Shown here: one piece after another, positions 10,990 through 24,627 of the stretch
How positions within the stretch are numbered: position 1 is the stretch's first letter
Layout of the letters: the number at the start of each line of letters is the position of its first letter
Origin: Nemertoderma westbladi
Lineage: Eukaryota > Xenacoelomorpha > Nemertodermatida > Nemertodermatidae
Assembly (NCBI GenBank): GCA_032718475.1
Contig: JAUCBJ010003286.1
Span: forward strand, 1 to 64,000
Direction of reading: 5' to 3'
Length of the DNA: 64,000 bases
Notes under the pieces: generated by a model
Told to the model about the DNA's origin: nothing
Databases searched by the model: none
What the model saw: the letters and a program-made list of their open reading frames with translations, nothing else
Program-made: the position numbers and the translations under genes

Positions 10990-11850
10990 AAAAATGATGA
11001 TGCAGATTACACCATGCGTGATTGATTGAGGAATTCCTGGATGCGTTTGACTTTGCTTGGAAAATAAATATTACAGCGCAAGCAATTTAGAACAAAGTCC
11101 ACATTGATCATATCGGACAAAGTTAAACAGCCAGGTAAAACCTCCATATTGATCATATCGGACAGAGTTAAACAGCCGGGTAAAACCTGGGTACGGAGAG
11201 TCTTAATACTGTGCCTCGAGAAGAGTAGTGAAGTAAGTGTAGGTAACGGGAAATACTTCAACCCAGCTTCATAGGAGCAGCGTAGACTGGCATATCTGTC
11301 CTGGGATGTGGACTGAGATAAGAAGCTTGCACAAATAATAGAACTCAACATCTTGATGGACAGAAAGCTGCCCTATATGGTCCAACATGCATTAGACTAC
11401 GTAGAACCTTACGGTAGCATATATCCAATGTGTCAGCTTCAATAGATGTAAGGGATCCAAAAATGAAACAGATTCTGAAAATGATCGCTGGTAGTGCAAT
11501 TCCATTCCATAGCCGATATAGTGAGTCCAGGGATAACCATTTAAGAGTCCACCCTCTCCTGTGGAAAGTCTCGGATAGAATTGTGATGTCTTTATACATT
11601 CACTGAGCCTATCTGAAGTCTTGAGGTTAACTTTTACACCCAGGAAGGAAAGAGTGGCGCTAGGTGTGATGAGGGTCCCCTTAATATTTATGAAGCAGGG
11701 CATAGATTGGGTCTGACAACATGCACCTTGAAGATAAGACCACTTGAAGATAGATTCATGAGGTCGTAACCGCAACCCTCGTCCTGCAGATTGCAGGAAT
11801 GATTGATTGCATTCCTTGCAGGACAACATCGATTCCAGTTTTAGATTGAT
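10990..11850 (-). pseudogene. Minus-strand LINE-like coding debris
   Basis: Three minus-strand open stretches in different frames (11829-11392, 11599-11345, 11351-11007) read as one broken protein. They contain LSFLGVKVNLKTSDRLSE, then LPAIIFRICFIFGSL, then LFSRHSIKTLRTQVLPG, a pattern like the C-terminal third of a LINE polymerase. A 49-bp tandem duplication (CATATTGATCATATCGGACA at 11102 and again ~49 bp later) repeats the segment VLPGCLTLSDMIN. The family is not recognised, and whether this belongs to the LINE at 6600-7536 is uncertain. Confidence 0.4.
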
Positions 11851-12420
11851 AAGCTACTTGAGATAAAGGAATGGGTTTTATAGGAAAGTCGTAATTTGTA
11901 GATGTGTTAGTGTTTAAATGGAGTAAGTTAGTGTATTTCAACTGGAGATGTCTCAGAGAGGGAGAAGGAGTTTTGCCGAATGTGGTTGATATAGCGAAGA
12001 GGGGAAATATGCGAATGTGGTATATCCCGAGCTAGTTTAGGGCCAATAAATAGAAGCAAAGTGATTGTTTAGTGTATTAGCAATACGTGTTGGATCGGTT
12101 ATAGTTTCAATTTTATCTCCAGTGGAAATAGTAAGTTTCTTAGGTAAGTTTAGTTTGCGCGATTTGTTTAGAGCAGTATTTATTATTACCCATGTTTTAC
12201 GTATGTTGTTAAAGAGTTTTTTTGTAAACTGAGTAGAATAGTAGCGTGTTTGTACAGCACGTGTAGTTGAAGTTAAGCTGTCCCTATATTGCTTGTATTT
12301 AGTGTGGTTAGAATCAGTGGGTTTTTATTATTTATGCGCGGTATAACTTAGTTTTTTTAATGTGCATTTGATTAGGTTGGGGGTCATCCATAGTTTCGAT
12401 GGTATTTTATTGGAAGATAT
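11851..12420 (-). pseudogene. Minus-strand LINE linker region
   Basis: Translating the minus strand gives the typical region between endonuclease and polymerase of CR1/L2-like LINEs: KLWMTPNLIKCTLKKLSY, KYKQYRDSLTS, YYSTQFTKKLFNNIRKTW, IINTALNK, and DPTRIANTLNNHFASI. Stops (two in a row after SYTAHK) mark it as dead. It lies in the same orientation as the endonuclease relic 13731-14021 and the RT part at 6600-7536. Confidence 0.6.
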
Positions 12421-12542
12421 ATATTTTTTTGAAACATGTTTTAAACAGAGGCTCGTGAAGTCATCATAAAAGTATCGAATTTATTATAATTTGTTATTGA
12501 TGACGAAGTGTAAGATCATGTATTTGGATCCTTAACATCATG

Positions 12543-13738
12543 TAAAAAGTCATTTACTCTGAAATTAGTGAAGTCAAAAACTGTACTTTGTTTGGGCTTA
12601 TTGAAATAGCAAGAGTACCGTTGGAAGAGTAGTGAAGCAAGGGTAGTGGTATGAAGTCACAATTAAATTTTGGAAGACACCGGATGTAGAGAATGATGAG
12701 GTAATGTTAGTTATAATATGGTCGATAGTAGTTTTAGAATAAGGTGTTACACGAGTTTTTATTAGGTCTAGGAGGTCGTCGTTAGCAAGAAATGTCTCAG
12801 TTAGAGTTAGAATATTAAATGTTGGTTTGATGGTAAGAAGAAAGTCAGTTAAGTCCGAAATATTAGAATTAAGACTCCTACAGTTCAGATTGAATATAGG
12901 GAGTTCTTTGTAGCAAAAATGAAAATATTTATTTAGTTTATTTCCTTAATCACTTTATTTCTCAGTAATTGAGAAACTAATGGTAATTCTGAAACATTGG
13001 ACAGTTGACATAATATGATATCTAAAAAAAAACAAAGGTGAGTGATCGGGGGGAACCTTGATTTTGATAATATGAGTATATGGAGTTGAGTTGAGGTGAG
13101 AAACATTAGATCGTGGGATTTGGCCCAAATTGTGGGGGGGGGGGGGGGGGGGTATTTAAATTTATTTCAATTCAATTTAATCCGGCATTTACTGATATAC
13201 TAGGGGGGTAAAGTGCCCCTTACTACTCTTGGAATAGGGTGAAGATGACCAAGGTGTTAGTAACAGTTTAGTCAGATGTTGTCAATATTGATTATATTGG
13301 TTAGATGGTGTTTATTGGTGGATTGATAAGCTACTTCAAATATCACCTCTCTCTCGTCGAGGTGATATTGCAGTACTTTCAAACCCCTATTTTTGTATTT
13401 GACTTATTGGTATTATATTTACACTATCCTCAATGTACTTGAGATAGTTTGCTATATTGAATTAAATATACAAGGTAACCAACCACAAAACCATTCTTTC
13501 ATTGACACTCCTCTGGTAGACTCCAGACTAAACCCTGGACTGGGTTTACAGACAGCGGGAGATTGATTAGACAGGTAGATGTCATCATCTAAGGACATGC
13601 ACAAAAATCGTTAAATGATTTCCAAAGTACGTAGACCGACAGAATCTACTCGCATGCTTGAGCTTGTTGTGTTGTGTAGACTTTGGATCATTCATCCGGA
13701 AGGATGTATGGGCTGTCCGGGATTTGGAAGTCACATAG
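12543..13738. repeat. Tandem segmental duplication, unit 1
   Basis: Three blocks, P (12543-12760), Q (12784-12927) and R (13074-13738), recur in the same order in unit 2 at 13741-13960, 15242-15388 and 15410-16077. Unit 1 lacks ~350 bp between P and Q that unit 2 keeps. It includes G20 at 13133-13152, the same position as G13 in unit 2, and a hairpin ATATCACCTC/GAGGTGATAT near 13337. It ends inside a LINE relic (ATTTGGAAGTCACATAGAA), which fixes the duplication junction at ~13738/13741. Confidence 0.75.
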
Positions 13739-14021
13739 AAGAATGTAAAAAGTCATTTACTCTGAAATTAGTGAAGTCAAAAACTGTACTTTGTTTGGGC
13801 TTATTGAAATAGCAAGAGAGTACCGTTGGAAGAGTAGTGAAGCAAGGGTAGTGGTATGAAGTCACAATTAAATTTTGGAAGACACCGGATGTAGAGAATG
13901 ATGAGGTAATGTCAGTTATAATATGGTCGATAGTAGTTTTAGAATAAGGTGTTACACGAGTAGGAGTAGATATTAGTGGTAGAAATGATTCCTGGAGTGT
14001 CACCTGTAAGGATGACGTCAT
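13731..14021 (-). pseudogene. LINE endonuclease-domain fragment
   Basis: The minus-strand stretch contains FLPLISTPTRVTPYSKTTID followed by HIITD and, after a gap, YHYPCF. This is the C-terminal signature of the AP-type endonuclease of CR1/L2-like LINEs (usually P-T-R-x-T ... IDHI ... SDH-P). The catalytic SDH appears as TSYH, i.e. decayed. It overlaps block P of the segmental duplication. Confidence 0.6.
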
Positions 14022-16077
14022 AGTTATTATTAGTTAGAGATAGCAGTATAGAATCCAGCTTTGTGAGAAATGTATCAATGTGTACAGGTTCGGGGCGATA
14101 GATAGATTCAATAATTAGAACTTTATTCTGGGGGCGTTTTCATTCTATCCATGCATTTTCTATACCCAATAATTTTAAATCCTTACGTTCTGTAACGTCA
14201 TATTTTGAGTGCACATAAATGGTCGTTCCTCCTCTGTGGAGTCTGCCGAGGGTACGGTTGTCAAGGAATGGGCCATGGTAGTTTGGAATTTTTATTAGGT
14301 CTAGTTGGTCGTCGTTAGTTGGTCTACGTATGTCCTTAGATCATCATAATGATGATGGGGTGATGATAACTCCACCTACTGGCTCCAGAAGTCGAGGAAA
14401 TCCTGCCAAGTACCTAACTGATCTAGACTTTGCTGATGACTTAGGAGTACTCTCAGAATCACTAGAGGGAGCCCAACGGCTCCTCAGCTCATTAGAACAT
14501 GCTGCTTCTAGTGTTGGTCTTTTTATTAACTCCAGAAAGACCAAAATTTTGACAGTTAACTTTGAAAGTCCTCAGCAAGTCTCTGATCGGATGAGCATAA
14601 GCTCAAAGGATGGTATGCTTGAGCATGTGGATGACTTCTGTTAACTGGGATCATGGATCCGGAAGTCAGGTGAGGACCTTCGAATACGTAAGGGAAAGGC
14701 ATGGGCAGCCTTGAATAGGCTCTCCAGGATTTGGAAGTCACCGAGAATTAATCGGAAACTTAAGGTCCGGTTATTTAGAGCAGCAGTAGTTCCAGTACTC
14801 CTCTATGGGAGTCCATGCTGGGCTCTAACTGCTGAGGACACCAAATCTCTGGATGACACATTCACAAGAATGCTACGCCGGGTTCATTGTGTCAAGTACA
14901 ATGCACACATCTCCAACCAGACACTATATAACATAAGGTGTCTCATTGGTTCCCCCAAGCTTGACACTAGAACAAAATCGCCTCCGCTTTGCAGGACATT
15001 GCTTTCGCCGTGAGGACCAGCTAGTGCATAATCTTGTACTTTGGCAGCCTCATGGAGTGAATAAGCATGGTGGACAGCCCATGACTTTCTTGAGACGCAT
15101 CTTAAAGGACACTGGCCTTGAAGATGCGGATGATCTAGCAAATGTCATGGGTGATAGGGAGTTGTGGCGGTGCAATTTTGTCGATAAGCCGGCACAACAT
15201 TCTTAAAAATGCAGCTGCAATGCAGCATGCCTATCCTAGTAGTAGCAAGGAATGTCTCAGTTAGAGTTAGAATATTAAATGTAGGTTTGATGGTAAGAAG
15301 AAAGTCAGTTAAGTCCGAAATATTAGAATTAAGACTCCTACAGTTCAGATTGAATATAGGGAGTTCTTTGTAGCAAAAATGAAAATATATATGGTAATAT
15401 ATATAATATATATATATGGAGTTGAGTTGAGGTGAGAAACATTAGATTGCAGGATTTGGCCCAAATTGTGGGGGGGGGGGGGTATTTAAATTTATTTCAA
15501 TTCAATTTAATCCGGAATTTACTGATATACTAGGGGGGTAAAGTGCCCCTTACTACTCTTGGAATAGGGTGAAGATGACCAAGGTGTTAATAAGTTTAGT
15601 CAGATGTTGTCAATATTGATTAGATGGTGTTTATTGGTGGATTGATTAGCTACTTCAAATATCACCTCTCTCTCGTCGAGGTGATATTGCAGTACTTTCA
15701 AACCCCTATTTTTGTATTTGACTTATTGGTATTATATTTACACTATCCTCAATGTACTTGAGATAGTTTGCTATATTGAATTAAATATACAAGGTAACCA
15801 CAAAACCATTCTTTCATTGACACTCCTCTGGTACACTCCAGACCAAACCCTGGACTGGATTTACCGACAGCAGGACCCCTGGTCGAGACCAGAGTGAGAT
15901 TTATTAGACAGGTAGATGTCATCATCTAAGGACATGCACAAAAATCGTTGAATGATTTCCAAAGTACGTAGACCTACAGAATCTACTCGCATGCTTGAGC
16001 TTGTTATGTTGTGTAGACTTTGGATCATTCATCCAGAAGGATGTATGGGCTGTCCGGGATTTGGAAGTCACATAGAA
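13741..16077. repeat. Tandem segmental duplication, unit 2
   Basis: Same P-Q-R order as unit 1, but a LINE copy (14317-15232) is inserted at the point that reads GTCGTCGTTAGCAAG in unit 1. The insertion is therefore younger than this locus, or was lost from unit 1. At its right end unit 2 runs on into a fuller LINE relic (to 16475), whereas unit 1 is cut off there. Confidence 0.75.
14317..15232 (+). mobile_element. 5'-truncated LINE (RTE-like), copy 2
   Basis: Very similar to bases 5235-6155 of copy 1. It starts inside the polymerase just before MSLDHHNDDG, keeps the DLDFADDLGVL catalytic box (near 14421-14444), and ends GCATGCCTATCCTAGTAGTAG. One in-frame stop (TAC to TAA at ~14643) and a frame change near 14935 (ATTGGAGGTG reduced to ATAAGGTG) break the ORF. 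The insertion site is inferred by comparison with unit 1 of the surrounding duplication; TTAG/TAG stands at both edges. Confidence 0.8.
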
Positions 16078-16475
16078 AACATCGGAATCATAAAGTTCGA
16101 TCATTTAGAGCAGCTGTCGAACCAGTACTGGTACATTGAAACCTATGCTGGGCTCAAACTTCCGAGGAAAACAAATTCTCCGGTTTGCATATATACTGTA
16201 CTATAATTAATTGTAATCCGGGTTTATTTTGTCAAGAATAATGCACATATCTTCAGGCAGACCCTATGTAACATCGAGGTGTATCATGGTCCCCCAACCT
16301 TGGTGCTTGAACAGAGCCGCCTCCGCTTTGTAGGACATATCTTTCGACGTGAGGAACTTTCCTTGAACGATCTTGTGTATTAGTGCACTGGCGGCCTTAT
16401 GGACATGGGTTATATGGCGTTGTTATGGCGGCCTAATTTTTCCGATGAGCCGAGCAAACCATTCTTACTTAACGC
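15965..16475 (+). mobile_element. Old LINE relic (same family)
   Basis: Diverged match to ~5515-6125 of copy 1. It keeps CGCATGCTTGAGCTTGTT, GATTTGGAAGTCACATAGAA, GATCATTTAGAGCAGCTGTC, CCTCCGCTTTGTAGGACAT and a final CCATTCTTACTTAACGCAGG. It has many stops and indels. A truncated duplicate lies at 13625-13738. Confidence 0.6.
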
Positions 16476-16943
16476 AGGTTTGATTACAGATAGAACACTT
16501 TATATTCCTTTCTTTCACCTGTTTTTTTAACCCTTTTTTCCTTTATCATCTGTTGTCGCCGCCCATTGAAGATGTTGTCTTCAAAATATGTTGCTATAAA
16601 ACAATCTCGCATCATTGTGAGTACTCATGACAGGGCAGAGGAACTATAGAAGTATGTCTTTGTGTAGAATGTTATATTTTGATAAACATGTGCACCAAGT
16701 TTGGATACATTTCATCAAAGATTGACCGACATAATAGCGTTCAAACATTTCCAACCACGACAAATACTACGACAGACTGTTCAATAATTATACCACTACG
16801 TTAAGGGTCACCAAGGCTTCGTCGTGGCTCACCTTACCCACACTCCTGATTTCGAATAGGTCATCTATTGCCTAATATATGTGCACATACTGTGTAATAG
16901 AATAATTAATTGCCATTAAACGACCTCATAACCATATGTTACA
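16476..16943. other. Non-coding stretch upstream of a frameshifted gene
   Basis: No repeat or gene recognised. AT-rich just before 16944; a TATA-like TAATATATGTG lies at ~16874, but its role is unproven. Confidence 0.3.
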
Positions 16944-17672
16944 ATGGTGTTTTATCAGATCACATCACTATACTTTCTTTACGTTCTACCATATATAATG
17001 GTTTGTTATGGGGGTGTTACGTGCTATTTCGAAGGAACCGCGAGCTTTACTGCAACTACTGAGGGACTACAACACGCGATGGATGAAAAATTCGCGAATC
17101 TAGCTAATAGCAATCAACAATGGTTAGATGAACAGTGGTTTCACAACAGAACGCCATCATGATATCAGTCGCATCGTGCACAATTGTACCGAATGTGCCA
17201 ATTTGTTCTATCGAAATATCGCTGTACACGATGACACTGGCGATGAGTTCATGATCGAGGGAACAGTGGAAGGGTGCGTCAGGCGATGGTGCTGGCGGCT
17301 TCAACTCTATTTGCTTGGATCTGGGTGAAGACAGGTGTCCAACATTTTTACAACAGTTTGAAAATGGGTTTAAAATCGATCACCAGAGTTTCAAGGACGT
17401 GGAAAACATGCAGGATGACATCGTTCGGGTTCTGATTGCTGTTAGAGATTCCTTTCTTCACGGAGCCACAGTCAAGTACACATCGTGCCAACATGATGTG
17501 TTGTCCTGGTGAGTGTCATACTCCAGTTTGGGGGGTGAATCTAACTACAGCAACTACCGTCAGTGCGGTTGAAGAAACGACAACAGATGAGAAGATTCCA
17601 AGCAGTTCAACCATTGCTACACCGATATTTCCTATGGTTTTGTTGCTGGTAACATTCAATGGAATATTTTAG
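16944..17672 (+). pseudogene. Secreted, likely GPI-anchored protein, frameshifted
   Basis: Four consecutive open stretches (16944, 17128, 17315 and 17436 starts) step one frame at a time and read sensibly end to end (~240 aa in total). The first begins with a hydrophobic signal peptide (MVFYQITSLYFLYVLPYIMV...). The middle has several cysteines and an N-glycosylation site (NCT). The last is Thr/Ser-rich (LTTATTVSAVEETTTDE) and ends in a short hydrophobic tail (PIFPMVLLLVTF) with no cytoplasmic residues, the pattern of a GPI-attachment signal. No known domain is recognised. Three shifts in 730 bp suggest a pseudogene or base-calling errors. The last shift could instead reflect splicing, since GGTGAGT stands at 17509, but no sensible acceptor was seen. 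Confidence 0.4.
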
Positions 17673-18559
17673 AAACATATTTAAAAAAATTGACAAAAAT
17701 CATATACTAAAACATTAAACGTTGTGGTAGGCCTACTTTCGCTCAGTACGAGAGTCTGTTGAAACTGTATTGCCGGTAATAACTATTAGATGTAGCCTAT
17801 GGAAACTGCAAAATGTATTGACAATAATAATATTTATTGTATTATATATGTATGCATAATGTATAATTTATTTTAAAAAACTTTTAAAAGTCCTTCAAAA
17901 GTTTTAAGCGAAGACGAAGTGATATTTAGCGTCTCCTTGCGGTGGATCATTCACAGTGGGACACCAAAATTCCCTAAACTTTCTAAAGTTTATCTCTACT
18001 GGTGTCCAAACCTTGAGCCGGACCTACAGACGGGCAGACAGATGGACATCACCGATTTGGCCCTGTATTAATCTGTATGCTAAGGCTTGCTTCTTTGTTT
18101 CTCGCCACCCACTTAATAACTGTTGAACCACTGCATCATATTTGATAGCAGATCTCATATTCTGGCATCGCGCAATTTCATGGTCTGGCGCTAGGTTGCA
18201 CTAAATATATCTTCATATTAGTCTAACTTTTGGATCAATGCATAAATTTTAACGATATTTTCACAGAATGACCTACTGTATGGAATGTTCCTAATTAAAT
18301 GAGACAGTGTTCATGTACCCCTGTAACAGTAATATATTCTTAGTTTATAATTAACGTAGTTGAATCCATTATGTTTTGCACTGACCAAAAATGCTTGCGG
18401 CCTCAGCCTCTACTTGCAGCTTGTATTATCAACAACTTGGATTTCATATAAACAGTTCTCAATTTCCAATTTATTATTCAAACAACGTCCTACCGTACCG
18501 GTCTCCCCATGATCTCTCCATTCAAACTTCCCGCCAACACTTCTACCCCACTCTCTTAC
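17673..18559. other. Non-coding stretch
   Basis: Contains ATTAAA-type poly(A)-like motifs near 17712 and otherwise no recognisable gene or repeat. Confidence 0.3.
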
Positions 18560-19393
18560 GGTTACAGGACAAGTTGTATCCAGACAAGTTGTATCCAGAC
18601 AAGTTGTATCCAGACAAGTTGTATCCAGACATCTTGTATCCAATTTTCCTGGATACAACTTGTCTTCCAAAAAAAAGGACAAGTTGTATCCCGGCATAAA
18701 AAAATTGCTAAATAATTTCACAGTTGAATTATAAACTATTCTTATAATTTTCATTAATACTGTAGTTAATAAACATAACGGAACCTTTACGGAACCAATA
18801 CAGTGGGGTCGTTTGGTACAAACCCACATTTCAGACCCATCCTTGTTGGTTTTCCGTTTGGAATACATTTTGCCATCATGGCAAAGTTTAGAATTACCGT
18901 GTATAGTTTTTTGATACACGGCCATGGAGTTTTTTGATACAAGGAAGAATGTATTGGTACAATAACTAAAAATTAATTAATTAAAATGTAATTTACAAAT
19001 TGAACATATAATCGAGATCGCTAAAATATTAAACTGTTACTACATGGATTTACAGTTGATATTCATGATGCAGTGTCATTTGTTTGACCTCCTCTACATA
19101 TTCATGATGCAGTGTCATTTGTTTGACCTCCATTACACAATGCTATTAAAGTGAGAAATCCTGATTGGAGAAAGAAAGAAATGCTCTGAACTAATTAATC
19201 GTATAATGTACAGTATTATGATTTATGGATCGCCTAGTTAATTATATTATTCAATAGGATAGAATTACAGTTAATTTACAACGTAAATAAGTTGGATACA
19301 ACATGTACGAAAATCGGGATACAAAATGTCCTTTTGTAAGCTAAGAATAGGAAATTGGATACAACTTGTCTGGATACAACCTGTCCGTTTACC
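18560..19393. mobile_element. Foldback element FB-3 (GACAAGTTGTATCC arms) with FLYWCH relic
   Basis: Begins GGTTACAGGACAAGTTG and ends CCTGTCCGTTTACC, whose complement is GGTAAACGGACAGG. Flanking 9-bp repeats CTCTCTTAC stand at 18551-18559 and 19394-19402. The left arm has five GACAAGTTGTATCCA units (the last one altered), then inverted and forward units up to 18690. The right arm has degenerate GGATACAACTTGTC units (19291-19385). The interior carries a minus-strand FLYWCH-like fragment (18788-18925) and a ~36-bp direct duplication (ATTCATGATGCAGTGTCATT at 19061 and 19099). Size, TSD length and a FLYWCH finger together fit a deletion derivative of a Mutator-like element. Confidence 0.75.
18788..18925 (-). 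pseudogene. FLYWCH-type zinc-finger fragment inside FB-3
   Basis: The minus strand encodes KLCHDGKMYSKRKTNKDG followed by SEMWVC, TKRPHC and IGSVKV. The pattern L-x3-G-x2-Y ... W-x-C-x5-C-x-G matches the start of the FLYWCH fold (the family's final H-x-H is not visible here). In animal Mutator-like transposons FLYWCH domains commonly stand next to the transposase. Downstream the frame runs into the tandem-repeat arm, so nothing else of a transposase survives. It could also be an unrelated captured gene piece. Confidence 0.55.
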
Positions 19394-19656
19394 CTCTCTT
19401 ACATACTGACACAATTGTAACCAATCAATCAACAAATCAATCAAGCTGTCACTTTTGTGGACGTGCAGCAACGGACTATGATCACGCAATGAGCTGCGAT
19501 GTTATAACCTTGTTTGGTCTAAAACCAGCTTTACATCTTCAAGCCATCCCCAACTAGCCTTCACCTGACTTAGTAAACTGCCATTTACCTATTTTTAGCA
19601 ATTGATTAGTGCTTTATTAGAAGACCGTTAGGGCTTATTGCTGTCAAAAACGTCCA

Positions 19657-21934
<2,278 letters not shown>

Positions 21935-22212
21935 TTATGTTTGTGCACATTGATATTGGCATGACATTTTTTGGTAAAGTCTGATTTCACCAGCACCTGT
22001 CATCCGAAATATGGAATATGATATATCGTTGGAAGCAGTTCACCAAACTGTACAATCACTTTTTTTTTCAAAGAAAACATTCAATGATCGGTTCTCGATG
22101 AGATATCATGAAATTACATTTAATTAGAAGACCATTAGGGCATACTTTGTTGAGAGGTCAAGTATATGTGCCGCTATAACTCTGTCAAACTACAGTTAGT
22201 TAGTTCTATTCA

Positions 22213-24627
22213 GGATCCCGACTTATTATTTCGGGATCCCGACTTATAATCTCGGGATCCCGACGTATTATATCAGGATTAATCAGGACTTATTATCTCG
22301 GATTCCCGACTTATTATCTCGGAATCCCGACTTACTATCTCGGGATCCCGACTTATCTCGGGATCCCGACTTATTATCTCGGGATCCCGACTTATAATCT
22401 CGGGATCCCGACTTATTATCTTGGGATCCCGAGTTATTATCTCGGAATCCCTACTTATTATCTCGCAATCCCGACTTATTATCTCGGGATCCCGACTTAT
22501 TATCTCGGGATCCCGACTTATTATCTCGGAATCCCTACTTATTATCTCGGAATCCCGACTTATTATCTCGGATTCCCGACTTATTATCTCGGAATCCAGA
22601 CTTATTATCTCAGGATCCCGACTTATTATCTCAGAATCCCTACTTATTATCTCGGAATCCCGACTTATTATCTCGGATTCCCGACTTATTATCTCGGAAT
22701 CCCGACTTATTATCTCGGGATCCCGACTTATTATCTCGGAATCCCGACTTATTATCTCGGGATCCCGGCTTATTATCTCGGGATCCCGACTTATTATCTC
22801 GGGATCCCGACTTATTATCTCGGGATCCCGACTTATTATCTCGGGATCCCGACTTATTATCTCGGGATCCCGACTTATTATCTCGGGATCCCGACTTATT
22901 ATCTCGGGATCCCGACTTATTATCTCAGGAATCCGACTTTTTATCTCGGAATCCCGACTTACTATCTCGGGATCCCGACTTATTATCTCGGGATCCCGAC
23001 TTATTATCTCGGGATCCCGACTTATTATCTCGGGATCCCGACGTATTATCTCGGGATCCCGACTTATTATCTCGGGATCCCGACTTATTATCTCGGAATC
23101 CCGACTTATTATCTCGGGATCCCGACTTATTATCTCGGAATCCCGACTTATTATCTCGGGAGCCCGACTTACTATCTCGGGATCCCGACTTATTATCTCG
23201 GGATCCCGACGTATTATCTCAGGAACCCGACTTTTTATCTCGGAATCCCGACTTACTATCTCGGGATCCCGACTTATTATCTCGGGATCCCGACTTATTA
23301 TCTCGGGATCCCGACTTATTATCTCGGAATCCCGACTTATTATCTCGGGATCCCGACTTATTATCTCGGAATCCCGACTTATTATCTCGGAATCCCGACT
23401 TATTATCTCGGGATCCCGACTTATTATCTCGGGATCCCGAGTTATTATCTCGGAATCCCGACTTATTATCTCGGAATCCCGACTTATTATCTCGGAATCC
23501 CGACTTACTATCTCGGGATCCCGACTTATTATCTCGGGATCCCGACTTATTATCTCGGGATCCCGACTTATTATCTCGGAATCCGACTTTTTATCTCGGA
23601 ATCCCGACTTACTATCTCGGGATCCCGACTTATTATCTCGGGATTCCGACTTATTATCTCGGAATCCCGACTTATTATCTCGGGATCCCGACTTATTATC
23701 TCGGGATCCCGACTTATTATCTCGGGATCCCGACGTATTATCTCAGGAATCCGACTTTTTATCTCGGAATCCCGACTTACTATCTCGGGATCCCGACTTA
23801 TTATCTCGGGATCCCGACTTATTATCTCGGGATCCCGACTTATTATCTCGGGATCCCGACTTATTATCTCGGGATCCCGACTTATTATCTCGGGATCCCG
23901 ACTTATTATCTCGGAATCCCGACTTATTATCTCGGAATCCCGACTTATTATCTCGGGATTCCGAGTTATTATCTCGGAATCCCGACTTATTATCTCGGAA
24001 TCCCGACTTATTATCTCGGAATCCCGACTTATTATCTCGGAATCCCGACTCATTATCTCGGAATCCCGACTTATTATCTCGGGATCCCGACTTACTATCT
24101 CGGGATCCCGACTTATTATCTCGGGATCCCGACTTATTATCTCGGAATCCCGACTTACTATCTCGGGATCCCGACTTACTATCTCGGGATCCCGACTTAT
24201 TATCTCGGGATCCCGACTTATTATCTCGGGATCCCGACTTACTATCTCGGGATCCCGACTTATTATCTCGGGATCCCGACTTATTATCTCGGGATTCCGA
24301 GTTATTATCTCGGAATCCCTACTTATTATCTCGGGATCCCGACTTATTATCTCGGAATCCCGACTTATTATCTCGGGATCCCGACTTATTATCTCGGAAT
24401 CCCGACTTATTATCTCGGGATCCCGACTTACTATCTCGGGATCCCGACTTATTATCTCGGGATCCCGACTTATTATCTCGGGATCCCGTCTTATTATCTC
24501 GGGATCCCGTCTTATTATCTCGGAATCCCGACTTATTATCTCGGAATCCCAGTTACTATCTCAGGATCCCGACTTATCGGGATCGGACTTATTATCTCGG
24601 ATCCCAGTTACTATCTCGGGAAACCGT
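22213..24627. repeat. 21-bp minisatellite with palindromic TCGGGATCCCGA core
   Basis: About 115 head-to-tail units of CGACTTATTATCTCGGGATCC. The variants GGGATCC and GGAATCC alternate irregularly. A rarer block with CTTTTTATCTCGGAATCCCG recurs near 22935, 23230, 23585 and 23757, a hint of higher-order structure. Because 21 is a multiple of 3 and the unit has no stop in one frame, a spurious 775-codon frame runs through it. Confidence 0.95.

Noticed and set aside
22213-24627. Possible CRISPR-like array because of regular palindromic repeats
   Set aside because: Direct tandem units without unique spacers in a eukaryotic genome; it is a minisatellite.
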